The notes: generated by a model not told the origin, from the letters alone. DNA of 34,257 nt from JAGPIS01 sp964635545 (GCA_964635545.1 CAZWOA010000030.1:1-34257), one strand, 5' to 3'; positions 23,844-32,893 are shown, numbered from the stretch's first letter. A program made the numbers and translations.

Positions 23844-24734
23844 ATGAATTCAATAATTGATAATTATCCTCTTCCGGCTAACTTCTCCAATATGGAGCAG
23901 GAGCTTAAGGATATTAAAGAGCGTTCGTTGCAACTGACTCAGAATGCTGATGTACTTGAATCTATTTTTAATAGTATTGACTTAACTACTTTAAATTCAA
24001 CTGATTCAACTTATAGTGTTACCGAATTTGTTGAAAAGGTGAACCAATTTGCAAAGGATTATCCAACCTATAAAAATGTAGCCGCTGTAGTTACATTTCC
24101 TGCCTTTGCTCCTGTGCTCGACTCTACTCTGAAGGTTAAAGATGTTGCTAAAGCGGTAGTAAGTGCCGGTTTTCCATCTTCGCAAACTTTCTCTGATTTG
24201 AAGCGGCTTGAAACTCAAAAAGCACTCGATTTTGGTGCCGATGAGATTGATATAGTTATTTCGGTGGGTGAATTTATTGAGGGAAACCACGAATTTGTTT
24301 CCGAAGAAATTGCCGCCATTCATGAAATTATGGGTAATGCCAAGCTTAAAGTAATTATTGAAACAGGAGCTCTTAGAGACTCTGAGGATGTATGGGTTGC
24401 AAGTCTTCTCTCAATGCTTAGTGGTGCCGATATCATTAAAACTTCTACTGGTAAGGGTTATCCCGGTGCTTCACCCGAGGCCGCCTATGCTATTTGCCAT
24501 GCAATTAAGCATTACTATAATCAAACACGCAAAAAAGTTGGTTTTAAAGCCTCCGGTGGTGTTGCTTCTATCGAGGATGCTGTGATGTATTATCAGATTG
24601 TAAAGGATATTCTTGGTGATGAGTGGCTCAACAATAGTTTATTCAGAATAGGAGCAAGCCGCCTTGCCAATACTCTGTTAAGTAAACTTGTGGAACTGAA
24701 GGAAGGTAAGGTAGAAACTATTAATTATTTCTAA
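23844..24734 (+). CDS. deoC: Deoxyribose-phosphate aldolase
   Basis: Splits 2-deoxyribose-5-phosphate into glyceraldehyde-3-phosphate and acetaldehyde in deoxynucleoside breakdown. TIM-barrel protein of 296 residues, about 40-70 longer at the N-terminus than short bacterial DeoC. Schiff-base Lys199 lies in ADIIKTSTGKGYPG. The proton-relay Lys is Lys235 in GFKASGGV, and DEIDIVISVGE (133-143) supplies the conserved acidic residues. It is the third gene of the dtd run. Its stop codon abuts the end of the convergent polyprenyl synthase gene with no bases between and no terminator. Confidence 0.95.
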   Translation: MNSIIDNYPLPANFSNMEQELKDIKERSLQLTQNADVLESIFNSIDLTTLNSTDSTYSVTEFVEKVNQFAKDYPTYKNVAAVVTFPAFAPVLDSTLKVKDVAKAVVSAGFPSSQTFSDLKRLETQKALDFGADEIDIVISVGEFIEGNHEFVSEEIAAIHEIMGNAKLKVIIETGALRDSEDVWVASLLSMLSGADIIKTSTGKGYPGASPEAAYAICHAIKHYYNQTRKKVGFKASGGVASIEDAVMYYQIVKDILGDEWLNNSLFRIGASRLANTLLSKLVELKEGKVETINYF

Positions 24735-25706
24735 TTATTTCTTCCTTTTATTGTTGTAGTCAATTAACTGTAATAGAGACTCTTTGAAAGGGCTATCGGG
24801 ATAAATACTTAAACTCTCGGCAGCCCTTTTCCCATATTTTATCATCTGTTCACGCGTGTACTCCAAACCTCCGTTAGCAATCACATAATCAATTATTTCG
24901 CTTATTTTTTTCTCGTTTTTGTGATGCCTGCGTATGGTTGCAAGTATCTCGCGCCTTTTGGCAGCTGTTGAGTTGTTGAGTACGTATATCAGCGGGAGCG
25001 TTAGTTTTTTCTCTTTTATGTCGTTTCCGGTAGGCTTATCAAGTATCCCGTTCTTCTCATAATCGAACAAATCATCCCTTATCTGAAACGCAATTCCAAG
25101 ATTTTGACCGTATGCGCGCATAGCCTCTATCTGTTCGGCGGTTGCTCCTGCCGAGAATGCCCCAGCCTGAGTGCAAGCAGCGATAAGTGTTGCTGTTTTT
25201 TTTGTAATTATCTGGTAATAAACATCTTCTGTTATATCGAGTTTCCTTGCTTTCTCTATCTGAAGCAACTCTCCTTCACTCATCTCTCTCACTGCCTCCG
25301 ATATTATCTTAAGTATATCTATCTGGTTGTTATCCAATGCGGTAAGAAGCCCCTTCGAAAGGAAATAATCACCTACGAGTACTGCTACTTTGGTGTTCCA
25401 TATCGCATTTACGCTGAACATTCCGCGGCGTTGATAGGTTTCATCCACCACATCGTCGTGCACCAGTGTCGCGGTATGCAATAACTCTATAAGTGTGGCT
25501 GCCACATAGGCCGAGTCGGTGAAACCTGGATGCAGCCGTGCCGATAAAAACACAAGCATCGGACGCATCTTTTTACCCTTCTGCCTCAACACATAATTGG
25601 TAATTACATCCAAAAACGGAATGGGTGTATTAAGCTGCTTCCTGAAGTACTTTTCAAACTGAGCCATCTCAGTTGCTATGGGTCCCTTTATTTTATCTGC
25701 CGACAT
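24735..25706 (-). CDS. Polyprenyl diphosphate synthase (long-chain)
   Basis: trans-Isoprenyl diphosphate synthase of 323 residues. The first aspartate-rich motif is DDVVD (Asp84, Asp85, Asp88) within LLHTATLVHDDVVDE, and the second is DDLFD within FQIRDDLFDYEKN. KKMRP (46-50) binds diphosphate. Small residues before the first motif and the overall likeness to IspB-type enzymes suggest long chains (octaprenyl range) for the menaquinone side chain, but chain length is an inference. It stands alone on the - strand. Confidence 0.92.
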   Translation of the reverse strand: MSADKIKGPIATEMAQFEKYFRKQLNTPIPFLDVITNYVLRQKGKKMRPMLVFLSARLHPGFTDSAYVAATLIELLHTATLVHDDVVDETYQRRGMFSVNAIWNTKVAVLVGDYFLSKGLLTALDNNQIDILKIISEAVREMSEGELLQIEKARKLDITEDVYYQIITKKTATLIAACTQAGAFSAGATAEQIEAMRAYGQNLGIAFQIRDDLFDYEKNGILDKPTGNDIKEKKLTLPLIYVLNNSTAAKRREILATIRRHHKNEKKISEIIDYVIANGGLEYTREQMIKYGKRAAESLSIYPDSPFKESLLQLIDYNNKRKK

Positions 25707-25853
25707 CGATCTGTAATTTTATTACAAAAATAACCATTAGTTGCAATTTATTATCTTTTGTGTTGTTTAATGGCTCTTTATTATATCTTTCAACATTGTA
25801 ATTTCCATTTTGTTGCTGTTATGTTATACAAAACCGCAATTATTCTTTTTACT

Positions 25854-25897
25854 ATTGGGTGCTTTGGGCGGCTTTGCCGCCCAAAGCACCCCCCAAT
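25854..25897. repeat. Long perfect hairpin (16-bp G/C-rich stem)
   Basis: GGGTGCTTTGGGCGGC (25857-25872) and GCCGCCCAAAGCACCC (25876-25891) are exact inverse complements around a TTT loop. Outer ATT and AAT can pair further across a CCC bulge. There is no T-run after the stem on the + strand, so it is not a standard terminator for a + strand gene. It could end leftward transcription or be a mobile palindrome. Confidence 0.85.
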
Positions 25898-26033
25898 AAC
25901 ACCACAACTCCTCGTCATTCCGACCGTAGGGAGGAATCTCCTTAATCAGTTACAGCCATTGGTACTGCCCGTCCCAATCACCTCTCCCAATAACACCACA
26001 TCTCCCCGTCATTTAGAATGAAGTGAGAAATCT
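25892..26033. repeat. Two degenerate copies of a 48-base intergenic repeat (period 94)
   Basis: Copies lie at 25892-25939 and 25986-26033. Both begin CCCAATAACACCACA and continue through a GTCATT core to a GAGGAATCT-like end (GAGAAATCT in copy 2). GTCATTCCGA....GAGGAATCT is a word I recall as a dispersed intergenic repeat in several Bacteroidota genomes. The copies differ mostly in their second half. Confidence 0.7.
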
Positions 26034-26202
26034 TTTAATTTCCTTTTTATTAGATAAATATACTATTTAATTCATTTAATTCTTTAAGTTATTTGCATTT
26101 CAACTAACTAGCATCAAATATTAGTTTTATCCTTAATTATCCCTATAAAAATCGTTTAATCACAAAAAATAACTATTTTTAAGTTGGTTTTTAGGTTATA
26201 TT

Positions 26203-29200
26203 ATGCTCAAATCGGCTCTTTTCACTATTCTGTTAGGGATGTCTCTTATCATTTTCGATGTGGAGGCACAGCGTCAGCCGTTGCGTTTTTTCTCGTCCGA
26301 TAGAGAATTGACCAACAGTCTTGTTAACCATATTTCGCAGGATAGAAAGGGCTATATATGGATTACCAGCGAGGATGGACTTAATAGGTACGATGGCGTT
26401 AGTTTTACCACTTTCAGGCATAAAAATGGTGCGTCTCAATCTCTCAAACATAATTATGTAGTTCAGGTTTTCGAAGATACCAAAGGCAATATTTGGGTGG
26501 CAACAATTAAAGGCATTCAGCTTTTCGACCGCGCCACCGAATTGTTTGACGATGTTCCTGTTTTGGGTGCATCAGAGGTTCTAGCTCCACACGTTACTTC
26601 GGTTATCGAAGCGGGCAATGGCGATATTTTGATTTCCACATCGGGGCGTGGAATTTTTAGTTTTAATAGCTCTAAAAAGGTGTTTGAGCCATGCACTGAT
26701 TTGATGGCTAAGATTGGCAATGATTTCATTTCACGCCTTTTTGAAGATAGAGATGGGAAACTATGGATTGCTTCCGAAAACAACGGCCTGTTCTGTTATG
26801 ATAGAATTAATGACGTCATTAAGCGTTTTTTCAGCCCCGATAGGTATCTTCATTGCGATGTTTCAGCAATTACGCAGGATAACGACGGTATTATCTATAT
26901 TGGCATCATTTCTGGCGGACTGCACCGCTGGGATGGTAATATTTTCAAACCGCTGTTCCCTGATGGTCCTTTGGCGCATCTGTCGGTAAAATCGCTCTTG
27001 ATACGCAATGATAATAACCTGATTATTGGCACCGACGGCGATGGACTTAAAATTATGGATGTCAAATCGGGTGCCGTGGAGCAGATAGATTTAATAACTT
27101 CCGAACTCGACTTCAGAAAAGCTAAGGTACACGCCTTAAAGCAGGATAGGGACGGCAACCTTTGGATTGGTGTTTTTCAGAAAGGTGTGTTTATGCTGCC
27201 CGGCGCCTCTTCCAATTTTAAATACTATGGATATCAAACAAATAACCTCTACAGCATTGGCTCGGGGTGTGTTATGTCGCTTATGACCGATGATGCACAC
27301 CTTTGGCTGGGAACTGATAATGACGGACTTTTTATGCTTAATGGTAATGGGCAGGTAATCAGGCATTTCAGCCTTGAAGATGGATCGGTGCCCAAGGCTA
27401 TAATGACGCTTCACCGTGACGATAACCACAATATATGGATCGGTTCATACTCCAACGGGTTGGCTGTATTAAAGCCTAATGCCAATAAGTGTTTGTATTT
27501 CAATGATATGCTACATTCAAAGTATGAAGGTTATAGTAATAAGGTGAGATGCATTACGGGCGATGATGACGATAATGTGTGGATTGGCACTTATGGTTCG
27601 GGACTTTTCAGGATTGATGCCAAAACCAATAATGTGCATCACTGGATTTCAACATCTGAAACAAAGGGAGATAAGCCCTTCGAAATAGTAAATAATTGGA
27701 TTAACTGTATTTTTAAGGATTCCCGGGGGCTGATGTGGATTGGTACATTCAGGGGTGTCAGCTGTTTAAATCCATCTACTGGCGAGGTTCTCAAAAGTGA
27801 TATCTTGTATGATTATCTCTTCGGAAGTGTGGTTTTTAATATCTATGAAGATAAAAATGGCATTTTCTGGTTCGGCACCACCGAAGGTCTTGTGAGATAT
27901 GATGCTTCAACTAAGAATATTGAAAGGTTAACTACCGATAATGGTTTGTGTGGCAATGTGATATGTGCAATCCAGGGCGATGATACCGGTAATATTTGGG
28001 TGAGTACCTATTCCGGGCTTTCAAAATATAACGACAAAACACGTAAATCAACTAACTATTATTCCTATAACGGACTGCAAGGCAACGAGTTCTATGCAGG
28101 ATCGGTGTGTAAAGCTGCCGATGGCCAGATTTTCTTTGGAGGAATACAGGGTGTAACAAGTTTTTATCCTGATGCCATTCAAGCAGTTGAGCGTAGCCTG
28201 AATCTCGATCTGATTAACTTCTATATCTATGGTAAAAAGGTGAGGATGGGCGATAAATCTTCCAATCACAACATTGTAAACAAGGCCGTGATGGATGCCG
28301 ATACGTTCGTAATTTCTTATCACGATAATGCCTTTGCATTTGAGTTTTCTACTTTCGATTTTGTTAGCTCAGAGAGGGTTATATACGACTACCTGTTGGA
28401 AGGCTTTAATCAATCATGGCATGGTACTCCTGCCGGTATCAACCGTGTGGATTATACCAACCTTAGTCCGGGTACCTATCATCTTACTGTTAAAGCTCAT
28501 ATCGACGAGGTCTATTCTCCCGAAAAGCTAATTACTCTAATAGTAATGCCGGCATGGTATCAAACTTGGTGGGCCTTTACCATCTATGCCGTTTTCTTTG
28601 TGCTGATAGGGGTGTTGCTCTACAATTTTATTGTGTCGCGCATCAAGTTTCGCCACGAGCTTATTCGTCGCGAGCACGAGGAGATGATTAAGGAGGCTAA
28701 ACTTCAGTTTTTCTATAATATTAGTCATGAGATTCGCACCCCGCTGTCGTTGGTTCTCAACCCTATCGAAAAACTTATTGCTGATAAAGATTCTCAGAAT
28801 AAACGGCGCGATTACCTTATTATCCATAAAAATGCACAGCGCATATTAAGGCTTATCAATCAGATGTTCGACGTGCGAAAAATTGATAAGGGGCAGATGG
28901 ATATGCGATATTCCGAAACACCAATAGCCCAGTTTATTGATGATATAATGGATAGTTTTGCTGAACTTGCGTCACAAAAGGAGATACATCTGTCACTAAA
29001 TGAATATGTTGGCGATTTAATGCTATGGATTGATGTCAACAATTTTGATAAGGTGATATTCAATATTTTATCCAACGCTTTTAAGTTCACTCCTTCCGGC
29101 GGTTCTATCTCAATTAATATATCGAAAAATGATTCTGCCGATAAGGTAATTATTTCTATCTCTGATACCGGAATTGGCATCGACGTGTCGGAGTGTGAGA

Positions 29201-30264
29201 ATATTTTCGATAGGTTCTATCAGGCCGATAATGCGCAAACCCGAATGGGAGTGGGCACCGGCATTGGACTTCACCTGTCGCGCTCCATTGTAGAACTTCA
29301 CTCGGGTAAAATTTATGCTCAACCGTCGCCCAATGGTGCCGGTGCGATGTTTGTAATTGAGTTACCCATTGGTAATAAGCATCTTAACCCTTCGTTGATG
29401 GTGGATGAGCAGGAGAGAGGCGATAGCGCAATAAATGTTATTTCTGATGATGATATCTCTGCTGATGTTACCTCGGCTACTCCTAAAAGCAGAAGTAATA
29501 TCAAAATTCTTATTGTTGATGATGAGGCCGATATACGGGAGTACTTAAAAGATGAACTTGGCATGCTATATAAAATTACTGAATGTGCCAATGGTAGAGA
29601 GGCTTATGAGTTGATACTTAAAGAAAAACCTCAACTGGTAATCAGCGATGTTATGATGCCCGAGATTGATGGTATTACTCTTTGCAAAAAACTTAAATCT
29701 AATGTTAACATTAATCATATTCCGGTAATTCTTCTCACTGCCCGATATACTGAAGAGGATAAAGGTGTTGGCTTAAATTGTGGTGCCGATGCCTATATCG
29801 AAAAACCATTCAGTATCGATATGCTAAAAATCACTATAAATAACCTTATTGAAAACCGTGAAAGACTGAAGGTTAAGTTTTTTGGCAATAACGAACTCGA
29901 AGGTCAGATAAAACCCATCGACCTTAAATCGGCCGATGAGATTTTGCTGCGTAAAGTTGTGGAACTTATTAATGAAAAGATTGGAGATCCCGATCTTAAT
30001 GTTGAAGTATTGGCAGCACATGTGGGCATGAGCCGGGTACACATGCACCGTAAATTGAAGGAGCTCACCAACCAAAGTGCCCGCGATTTCATACGATCCA
30101 TAAGGCTGAAACAGGCAGCACTGCTGCTATCACAGAAAAACCTTGGTGTGTCGGAAGTTGCCTACGCTGTGGGTTACTCCAATCCATCCTATTTCTCTAA
30201 CACTTTCAAGGAATTCTTCGGCGTTTCACCTAAAGATTATGTTGAAACAAATGATGCTAACTGA
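26203..30264 (+). CDS. Hybrid two-component system (propeller sensor, kinase, receiver, AraC output)
   Basis: One-protein signalling system of 1353 residues. It has a signal peptide (1-22, ending EAQ), then two periplasmic propellers of Reg_prop repeats (recurrent N-I-W-V/I-G-T/S plus G-L-x-R/K-Y/F-D) to about residue 690, and a Y_Y_Y domain (about 725-785). A membrane helix (about 790-812) precedes HisKA with NISHEIRTPLSL (phospho-His842) and an ATPase domain with NILSNAFKFTPSGG, DTGIGID and GTGIGLHLSRSI. The receiver has Asp1106/Asp1107, phospho-Asp1149 and Lys1201, and an AraC DNA-binding domain (about 1245-1350) follows. All key residues are intact. Such proteins usually sense oligosaccharides and control adjacent polysaccharide-utilisation genes. 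Here no SusC/SusD or glycoside hydrolase is within reach, so it is an orphan in this window. Confidence 0.95.
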   Translation: MLKSALFTILLGMSLIIFDVEAQRQPLRFFSSDRELTNSLVNHISQDRKGYIWITSEDGLNRYDGVSFTTFRHKNGASQSLKHNYVVQVFEDTKGNIWVATIKGIQLFDRATELFDDVPVLGASEVLAPHVTSVIEAGNGDILISTSGRGIFSFNSSKKVFEPCTDLMAKIGNDFISRLFEDRDGKLWIASENNGLFCYDRINDVIKRFFSPDRYLHCDVSAITQDNDGIIYIGIISGGLHRWDGNIFKPLFPDGPLAHLSVKSLLIRNDNNLIIGTDGDGLKIMDVKSGAVEQIDLITSELDFRKAKVHALKQDRDGNLWIGVFQKGVFMLPGASSNFKYYGYQTNNLYSIGSGCVMSLMTDDAHLWLGTDNDGLFMLNGNGQVIRHFSLEDGSVPKAIMTLHRDDNHNIWIGSYSNGLAVLKPNANKCLYFNDMLHSKYEGYSNKVRCITGDDDDNVWIGTYGSGLFRIDAKTNNVHHWISTSETKGDKPFEIVNNWINCIFKDSRGLMWIGTFRGVSCLNPSTGEVLKSDILYDYLFGSVVFNIYEDKNGIFWFGTTEGLVRYDASTKNIERLTTDNGLCGNVICAIQGDDTGNIWVSTYSGLSKYNDKTRKSTNYYSYNGLQGNEFYAGSVCKAADGQIFFGGIQGVTSFYPDAIQAVERSLNLDLINFYIYGKKVRMGDKSSNHNIVNKAVMDADTFVISYHDNAFAFEFSTFDFVSSERVIYDYLLEGFNQSWHGTPAGINRVDYTNLSPGTYHLTVKAHIDEVYSPEKLITLIVMPAWYQTWWAFTIYAVFFVLIGVLLYNFIVSRIKFRHELIRREHEEMIKEAKLQFFYNISHEIRTPLSLVLNPIEKLIADKDSQNKRRDYLIIHKNAQRILRLINQMFDVRKIDKGQMDMRYSETPIAQFIDDIMDSFAELASQKEIHLSLNEYVGDLMLWIDVNNFDKVIFNILSNAFKFTPSGGSISINISKNDSADKVIISISDTGIGIDVSECENIFDRFYQADNAQTRMGVGTGIGLHLSRSIVELHSGKIYAQPSPNGAGAMFVIELPIGNKHLNPSLMVDEQERGDSAINVISDDDISADVTSATPKSRSNIKILIVDDEADIREYLKDELGMLYKITECANGREAYELILKEKPQLVISDVMMPEIDGITLCKKLKSNVNINHIPVILLTARYTEEDKGVGLNCGADAYIEKPFSIDMLKITINNLIENRERLKVKFFGNNELEGQIKPIDLKSADEILLRKVVELINEKIGDPDLNVEVLAAHVGMSRVHMHRKLKELTNQSARDFIRSIRLKQAALLLSQKNLGVSEVAYAVGYSNPSYFSNTFKEFFGVSPKDYVETNDAN

Positions 30265-30286
30265 TTGAAAATAAATCAATAAGTTA

Positions 30287-30991
30287 TTATTTTTTATGTA
30301 GTCCGCACTCTTTTGTGTCTGGATTCTCCCACCACCAGCGACCCGCCCTCACATCTTCGCCCGGCTGTATAGCGCGCGTGCAGGGCTGGCAACCAATACT
30401 TGGAAAGCCTTTGTCGTGCAATGGGTTGTATGGCACTTTATGCTCTTTAATATAATCCCACACTTGCTCTTCTGTCCAGTTGGCCAGTGGATTTATTTTC
30501 AGTAATCCGTTATTCTCATCCCACTCCACAATATGAATGTCTTTGCGGGTTACCGATTGCTGGGCGCGCAAACCGCATATCCAGGCATCAAGTCCCGAAA
30601 ATGCCCATTTAAGCGGTTCAATCTTTCTAATATGGCAACACTGTTTGCGATTTTCAACACTGTCGTAAAATAAGTTAATACCTTTCTTATTAACCATCTC
30701 TTCCACATGTGCCGCATCAGGGAAATAGACTTTGATATTCGATTTGTACTTTTTGTTGGTACGGTCAATCAGGTCATACGTTTCGGGAAACAGACGACCG
30801 GTATCAAGTGTGAACACGGTGATATCGGTACTGATGCTCCACACCATATGGGTAAGCACCTGATCCTCGGCACCCAGACTCGATGAAAGGGCTATCTTAC
30901 TGCCAAACCGCTCGGTGAAATATCGTATCACTTCGATAGGCTGCGCATCGGCAAACTGAAGATTCAGTTTCTCTATCTCTTGTTGTTCCAT
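30287..30991 (-). CDS. cysH: Adenylyl-sulfate (APS) reductase, CysH family
   Basis: Reduces activated sulfate to sulfite in assimilatory sulfur metabolism. The 234-residue protein has the PP-loop-like SSSLGAEDQVLTHM (36-49), LDTGRLFPETY (62-72), and the C-terminal catalytic ECGLH (Cys229). The extra cysteines KQCC (Cys118, Cys119) and GCQPC (Cys201, Cys204) form the CC...CxxC set that binds [4Fe-4S]. That marks APS-type rather than PAPS-type reductases. It is convergent with the hybrid sensor (22 bases apart) and divergent from pfkA. The usual partners cysD, cysN, cysI and the sulfate transporter are not in the window. Confidence 0.92.
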   Translation of the reverse strand: MEQQEIEKLNLQFADAQPIEVIRYFTERFGSKIALSSSLGAEDQVLTHMVWSISTDITVFTLDTGRLFPETYDLIDRTNKKYKSNIKVYFPDAAHVEEMVNKKGINLFYDSVENRKQCCHIRKIEPLKWAFSGLDAWICGLRAQQSVTRKDIHIVEWDENNGLLKINPLANWTEEQVWDYIKEHKVPYNPLHDKGFPSIGCQPCTRAIQPGEDVRAGRWWWENPDTKECGLHKK

Positions 30992-31145
30992 AATATCAAT
31001 CTATTTAATGTGTAAAAATAGTGATTTGTTCGGTTCTTTTTGCATATATCTGTGCCATATTATTTTTAATTGAGAGATAATATATTCCAAACTATGATAT
31101 TTGTTATAAATGTTGTAAATTAGATATGTCTCAAAACTTTTGAAT

Positions 31146-32177
31146 ATGACAAGTTCTAGAAAGCGTATCGGAATTCTATCGGCCGGAGGCGATTGCCCGG
31201 GTATTAATGCTGCCATTAGAGGTGTGGGTAAAACCGCAATATTCGAGTATGGCATGGAGGTTATCGGTATCTCAAATGGTTTTACCGGGCTCATTAATAA
31301 AGAGATTATTCCCTTGGCAGAGAGGGAGTTATCGGGCATATTAACCCTGGGAGGAACTATTTTGGGTACTTCAAGGATGAAACCTTTTAAACCCGAAGAG
31401 GGTGATTCTGTTGCCGATAAACCTGGTGTAATCATAAAACATTACCACGATTTGGGTCTTGATGCGCTTGTGTGCATAGGTGGTAACGGCACTCAAAAAA
31501 CTGCCAATCTTCTTTCGCAACAAGGACTTAACATCATCGGCATTCCCAAAACTATAGATAATGACGTGTGGGGAACCGACGTAACTTTTGGATTCGACAC
31601 TGCTGTTAATATCGCTTCCGAGGCTATCGACAGGTTGCATACCACCGCCAACTCGCATAAACGGGTAATGGTTATTGAAGTGATGGGGCACACCGCAGGC
31701 TGGATAGCTCTATTCTCGGGCATGGCATCGGGTGGCGACGTAATTCTAATTCCTGAAATTGAGTACTCGCTCGAGTCGGTGGCAAATGTAATAACCGAGC
31801 GTTTCCATAAGGGTAAGCCATACTCTATTGTGGTGGTTGCCGAAGGTATTGACCACCCCAAGAAAAAATCGGCCGGTGCCTATATAGCTAAGAAAATCAG
31901 TAAATTAACAGGACTCGAGACTCGCGAAACAATCCTTGGATACATTCAGCGTGGTGGCAGCCCAAGTCCAGCCGACAGAATACTCGCTACCCGCTATGGT
32001 GCCGAAGCTGCCGAACTTATTCATAATGATCAATTTGGCCGTATGGTATCGTTGCAAGGCAACACAATTACTTCAGTACCACTAAGTGATGTAGGCGGTA
32101 TGGTGCGCCTTGTAAATCCCGATCACCACCTGGTTGTAGAGGGCAAACGAATGGGCGTAAGCTTTGGCGAGCCCTAA
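31146..32177 (+). CDS. pfkA: 6-Phosphofructokinase
   Basis: Phosphorylates fructose-6-phosphate to the 1,6-bisphosphate. The start is ATG 31146 (343 residues), two codons inside an in-frame TTG. The family motifs are SAGGDCPGINAAIR (12-25), GGNGT (112-116), PKTIDND with the catalytic Asp (134-140), and GYIQRGGSPSPADRI. Phosphoryl-donor determinants are mixed. The Gly after the diagnostic Asp/Asn (Gly115, equivalent to E. coli Gly104) points to ATP, while Lys135 (equivalent to E. coli Gly124) is typical of the PPi-using and group III enzymes. ATP is more likely, but this needs a biochemical or phylogenetic test. It diverges from cysH. Confidence 0.93.
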   Translation: MTSSRKRIGILSAGGDCPGINAAIRGVGKTAIFEYGMEVIGISNGFTGLINKEIIPLAERELSGILTLGGTILGTSRMKPFKPEEGDSVADKPGVIIKHYHDLGLDALVCIGGNGTQKTANLLSQQGLNIIGIPKTIDNDVWGTDVTFGFDTAVNIASEAIDRLHTTANSHKRVMVIEVMGHTAGWIALFSGMASGGDVILIPEIEYSLESVANVITERFHKGKPYSIVVVAEGIDHPKKKSAGAYIAKKISKLTGLETRETILGYIQRGGSPSPADRILATRYGAEAAELIHNDQFGRMVSLQGNTITSVPLSDVGGMVRLVNPDHHLVVEGKRMGVSFGEP

Positions 32178-32223
32178 TATTAACTGTTACTTCATAAAAC
32201 CTTAAATGTCCTAATCTCCATAA

Positions 32224-32244
32224 CCTTGGGTCAACGACCCAAGG
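32224..32244. repeat. Perfect 9-bp-stem palindrome after pfkA
   Basis: CCTTGGGTC and GACCCAAGG pair perfectly around AAC, 46 bases after the pfkA stop. No T-run follows, so it may act as a weak terminator or be part of the repeat cluster downstream. Confidence 0.7.
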
Positions 32245-32279
32245 TAAATTATAAGAAGGGAAAAGGAGGTGTCTGAAAA

Positions 32280-32403
32280 GTCCACGAATCACACAAAAAA
32301 CACTAATCATATAAAAATCATTTTCAATAAGTTGCTTATAAACAAGGATATAGTATTTGTAAAAATCCGTGTAATCCCGTATAAACGGGACAAGTACCGT
32401 GGA
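32280..32403. repeat. Degenerate inverted-repeat element
   Basis: The left end is GTCCACGAATCACAC (32280-32294) and the right end contains ATCCGTGTAAT and CCGTGGA, ending at 32403, so TCCACG at 32281 pairs with CGTGGA at 32398. Inside the right half, CCCGT-ATAA-ACGGG (32376-32389) is a smaller hairpin. The words resemble the CACGAAT/CACTAAT intergenic repeats I recall in Bacteroidota. It appears decayed. Confidence 0.5.
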
Positions 32404-32480
32404 TAAATTACTTATTGGACAACCCCAACATCTAATTTCATTTGCAATAATATCTGTTTTAAACCAATAAAATCCTTTAA

Positions 32481-32552
32481 GATGCCGCATCTATGGCGCT
32501 CCTAATCCCTTTGCGTCCTATTATGCTACAAAGATACCGCACCTACGGCGCT
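32481..32552 (+). repeat. REP-like pair, forward orientation
   Basis: GATGCCGCATCTATGGCGCT (32481-32500) and GATACCGCACCTACGGCGCT (32533-32552) are related 20-mers exactly 52 bases apart. The second is preceded by GCTACAAAGAT (32525-32535). They appear to be the inverted partners of the pair at 32630-32702. Confidence 0.7.
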
Positions 32553-32629
32553 ACATGAACGCATTGTAATGTAACAATATTCTATACGCGACCGTTGTAT
32601 TTCTATAACCAGAAATTTCATTCAACCAC

Positions 32630-32702
32630 AGCCCCATCCGGGGCGGAATCTTTGTAGCAACAATCCTGATGCGCATGAAAAAGCCCCATCCGGGGCGACA
32701 TC
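32630..32702 (-). repeat. REP-like pair, inverted orientation
   Basis: AGCCCCATCCGGGGCG occurs at 32630-32645 and 32682-32697, again exactly 52 bases apart. Each forms the hairpin GCCCC-ATCC-GGGGC. The first is followed by ATCTTTGTAGC (32648-32658), the inverse complement of GCTACAAAGAT at 32525. The second is followed by ACATCT, matching GAT at the start of the forward units when inverted. Two 52-base-spaced pairs in opposite orientation make a mosaic palindromic element of the BIME kind. Confidence 0.75.
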
Positions 32703-32764
32703 TAATTTTATTTACGTTCCATTTATAAAAACCCACATAATACAAATTAATCATATTTTTCCCC

Positions 32765-32772
32765 TATCTTTG
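32765..32772 (+). promoter_or_regulatory. Candidate -7 element for the DEAD-box helicase
   Basis: TATCTTTG matches TAnnTTTG. It would give a 5' leader of about 180 bases, which is common for RNA helicase genes. A clear -33 TTTG was not found. Confidence 0.35.
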
Positions 32773-32893
32773 TGCCGATAATTTAAAACTATTCCTTTCA
32801 CATTCTCTGGCAGTCATAAATATTGTCTCTTCTCCGCCGCAAATAATTATGTACTTACCATTTTATTGAATATGAATATTTTATCTTTTGTTA

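Larger units (their letters stand above)
25707..26202. other. Gene-free stretch with a long hairpin and a degenerate direct repeat
   Basis: The 496 bases between the polyprenyl synthase start and the hybrid sensor start contain no credible gene. The centre (25854-26033) holds a long G/C-rich hairpin and two related repeat copies. The flanks are plain A/T-rich sequence. I found no clear TAnnTTTG promoter for the downstream gene. Confidence 0.6.

Noticed and set aside
25758..26021. Small + strand reading frame across the hairpin upstream of the hybrid sensor
   Set aside because: It translates straight through the inverted repeat and the 48-base repeats, with a Pro/Thr-rich low-complexity end. 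It has no support as a gene.
32224..32244. Rho-independent terminator of pfkA
   Set aside because: The stem is perfect but has no T-run after it, and it lies beside other palindromic repeats. I list it as a repeat.
32068..32754. Small - strand reading frames in the repeat region after pfkA
   Set aside because: They are rich in Cys, Arg and Trp, overlap pfkA or the palindromes, and match no family I recognise. They are translated repeat DNA.
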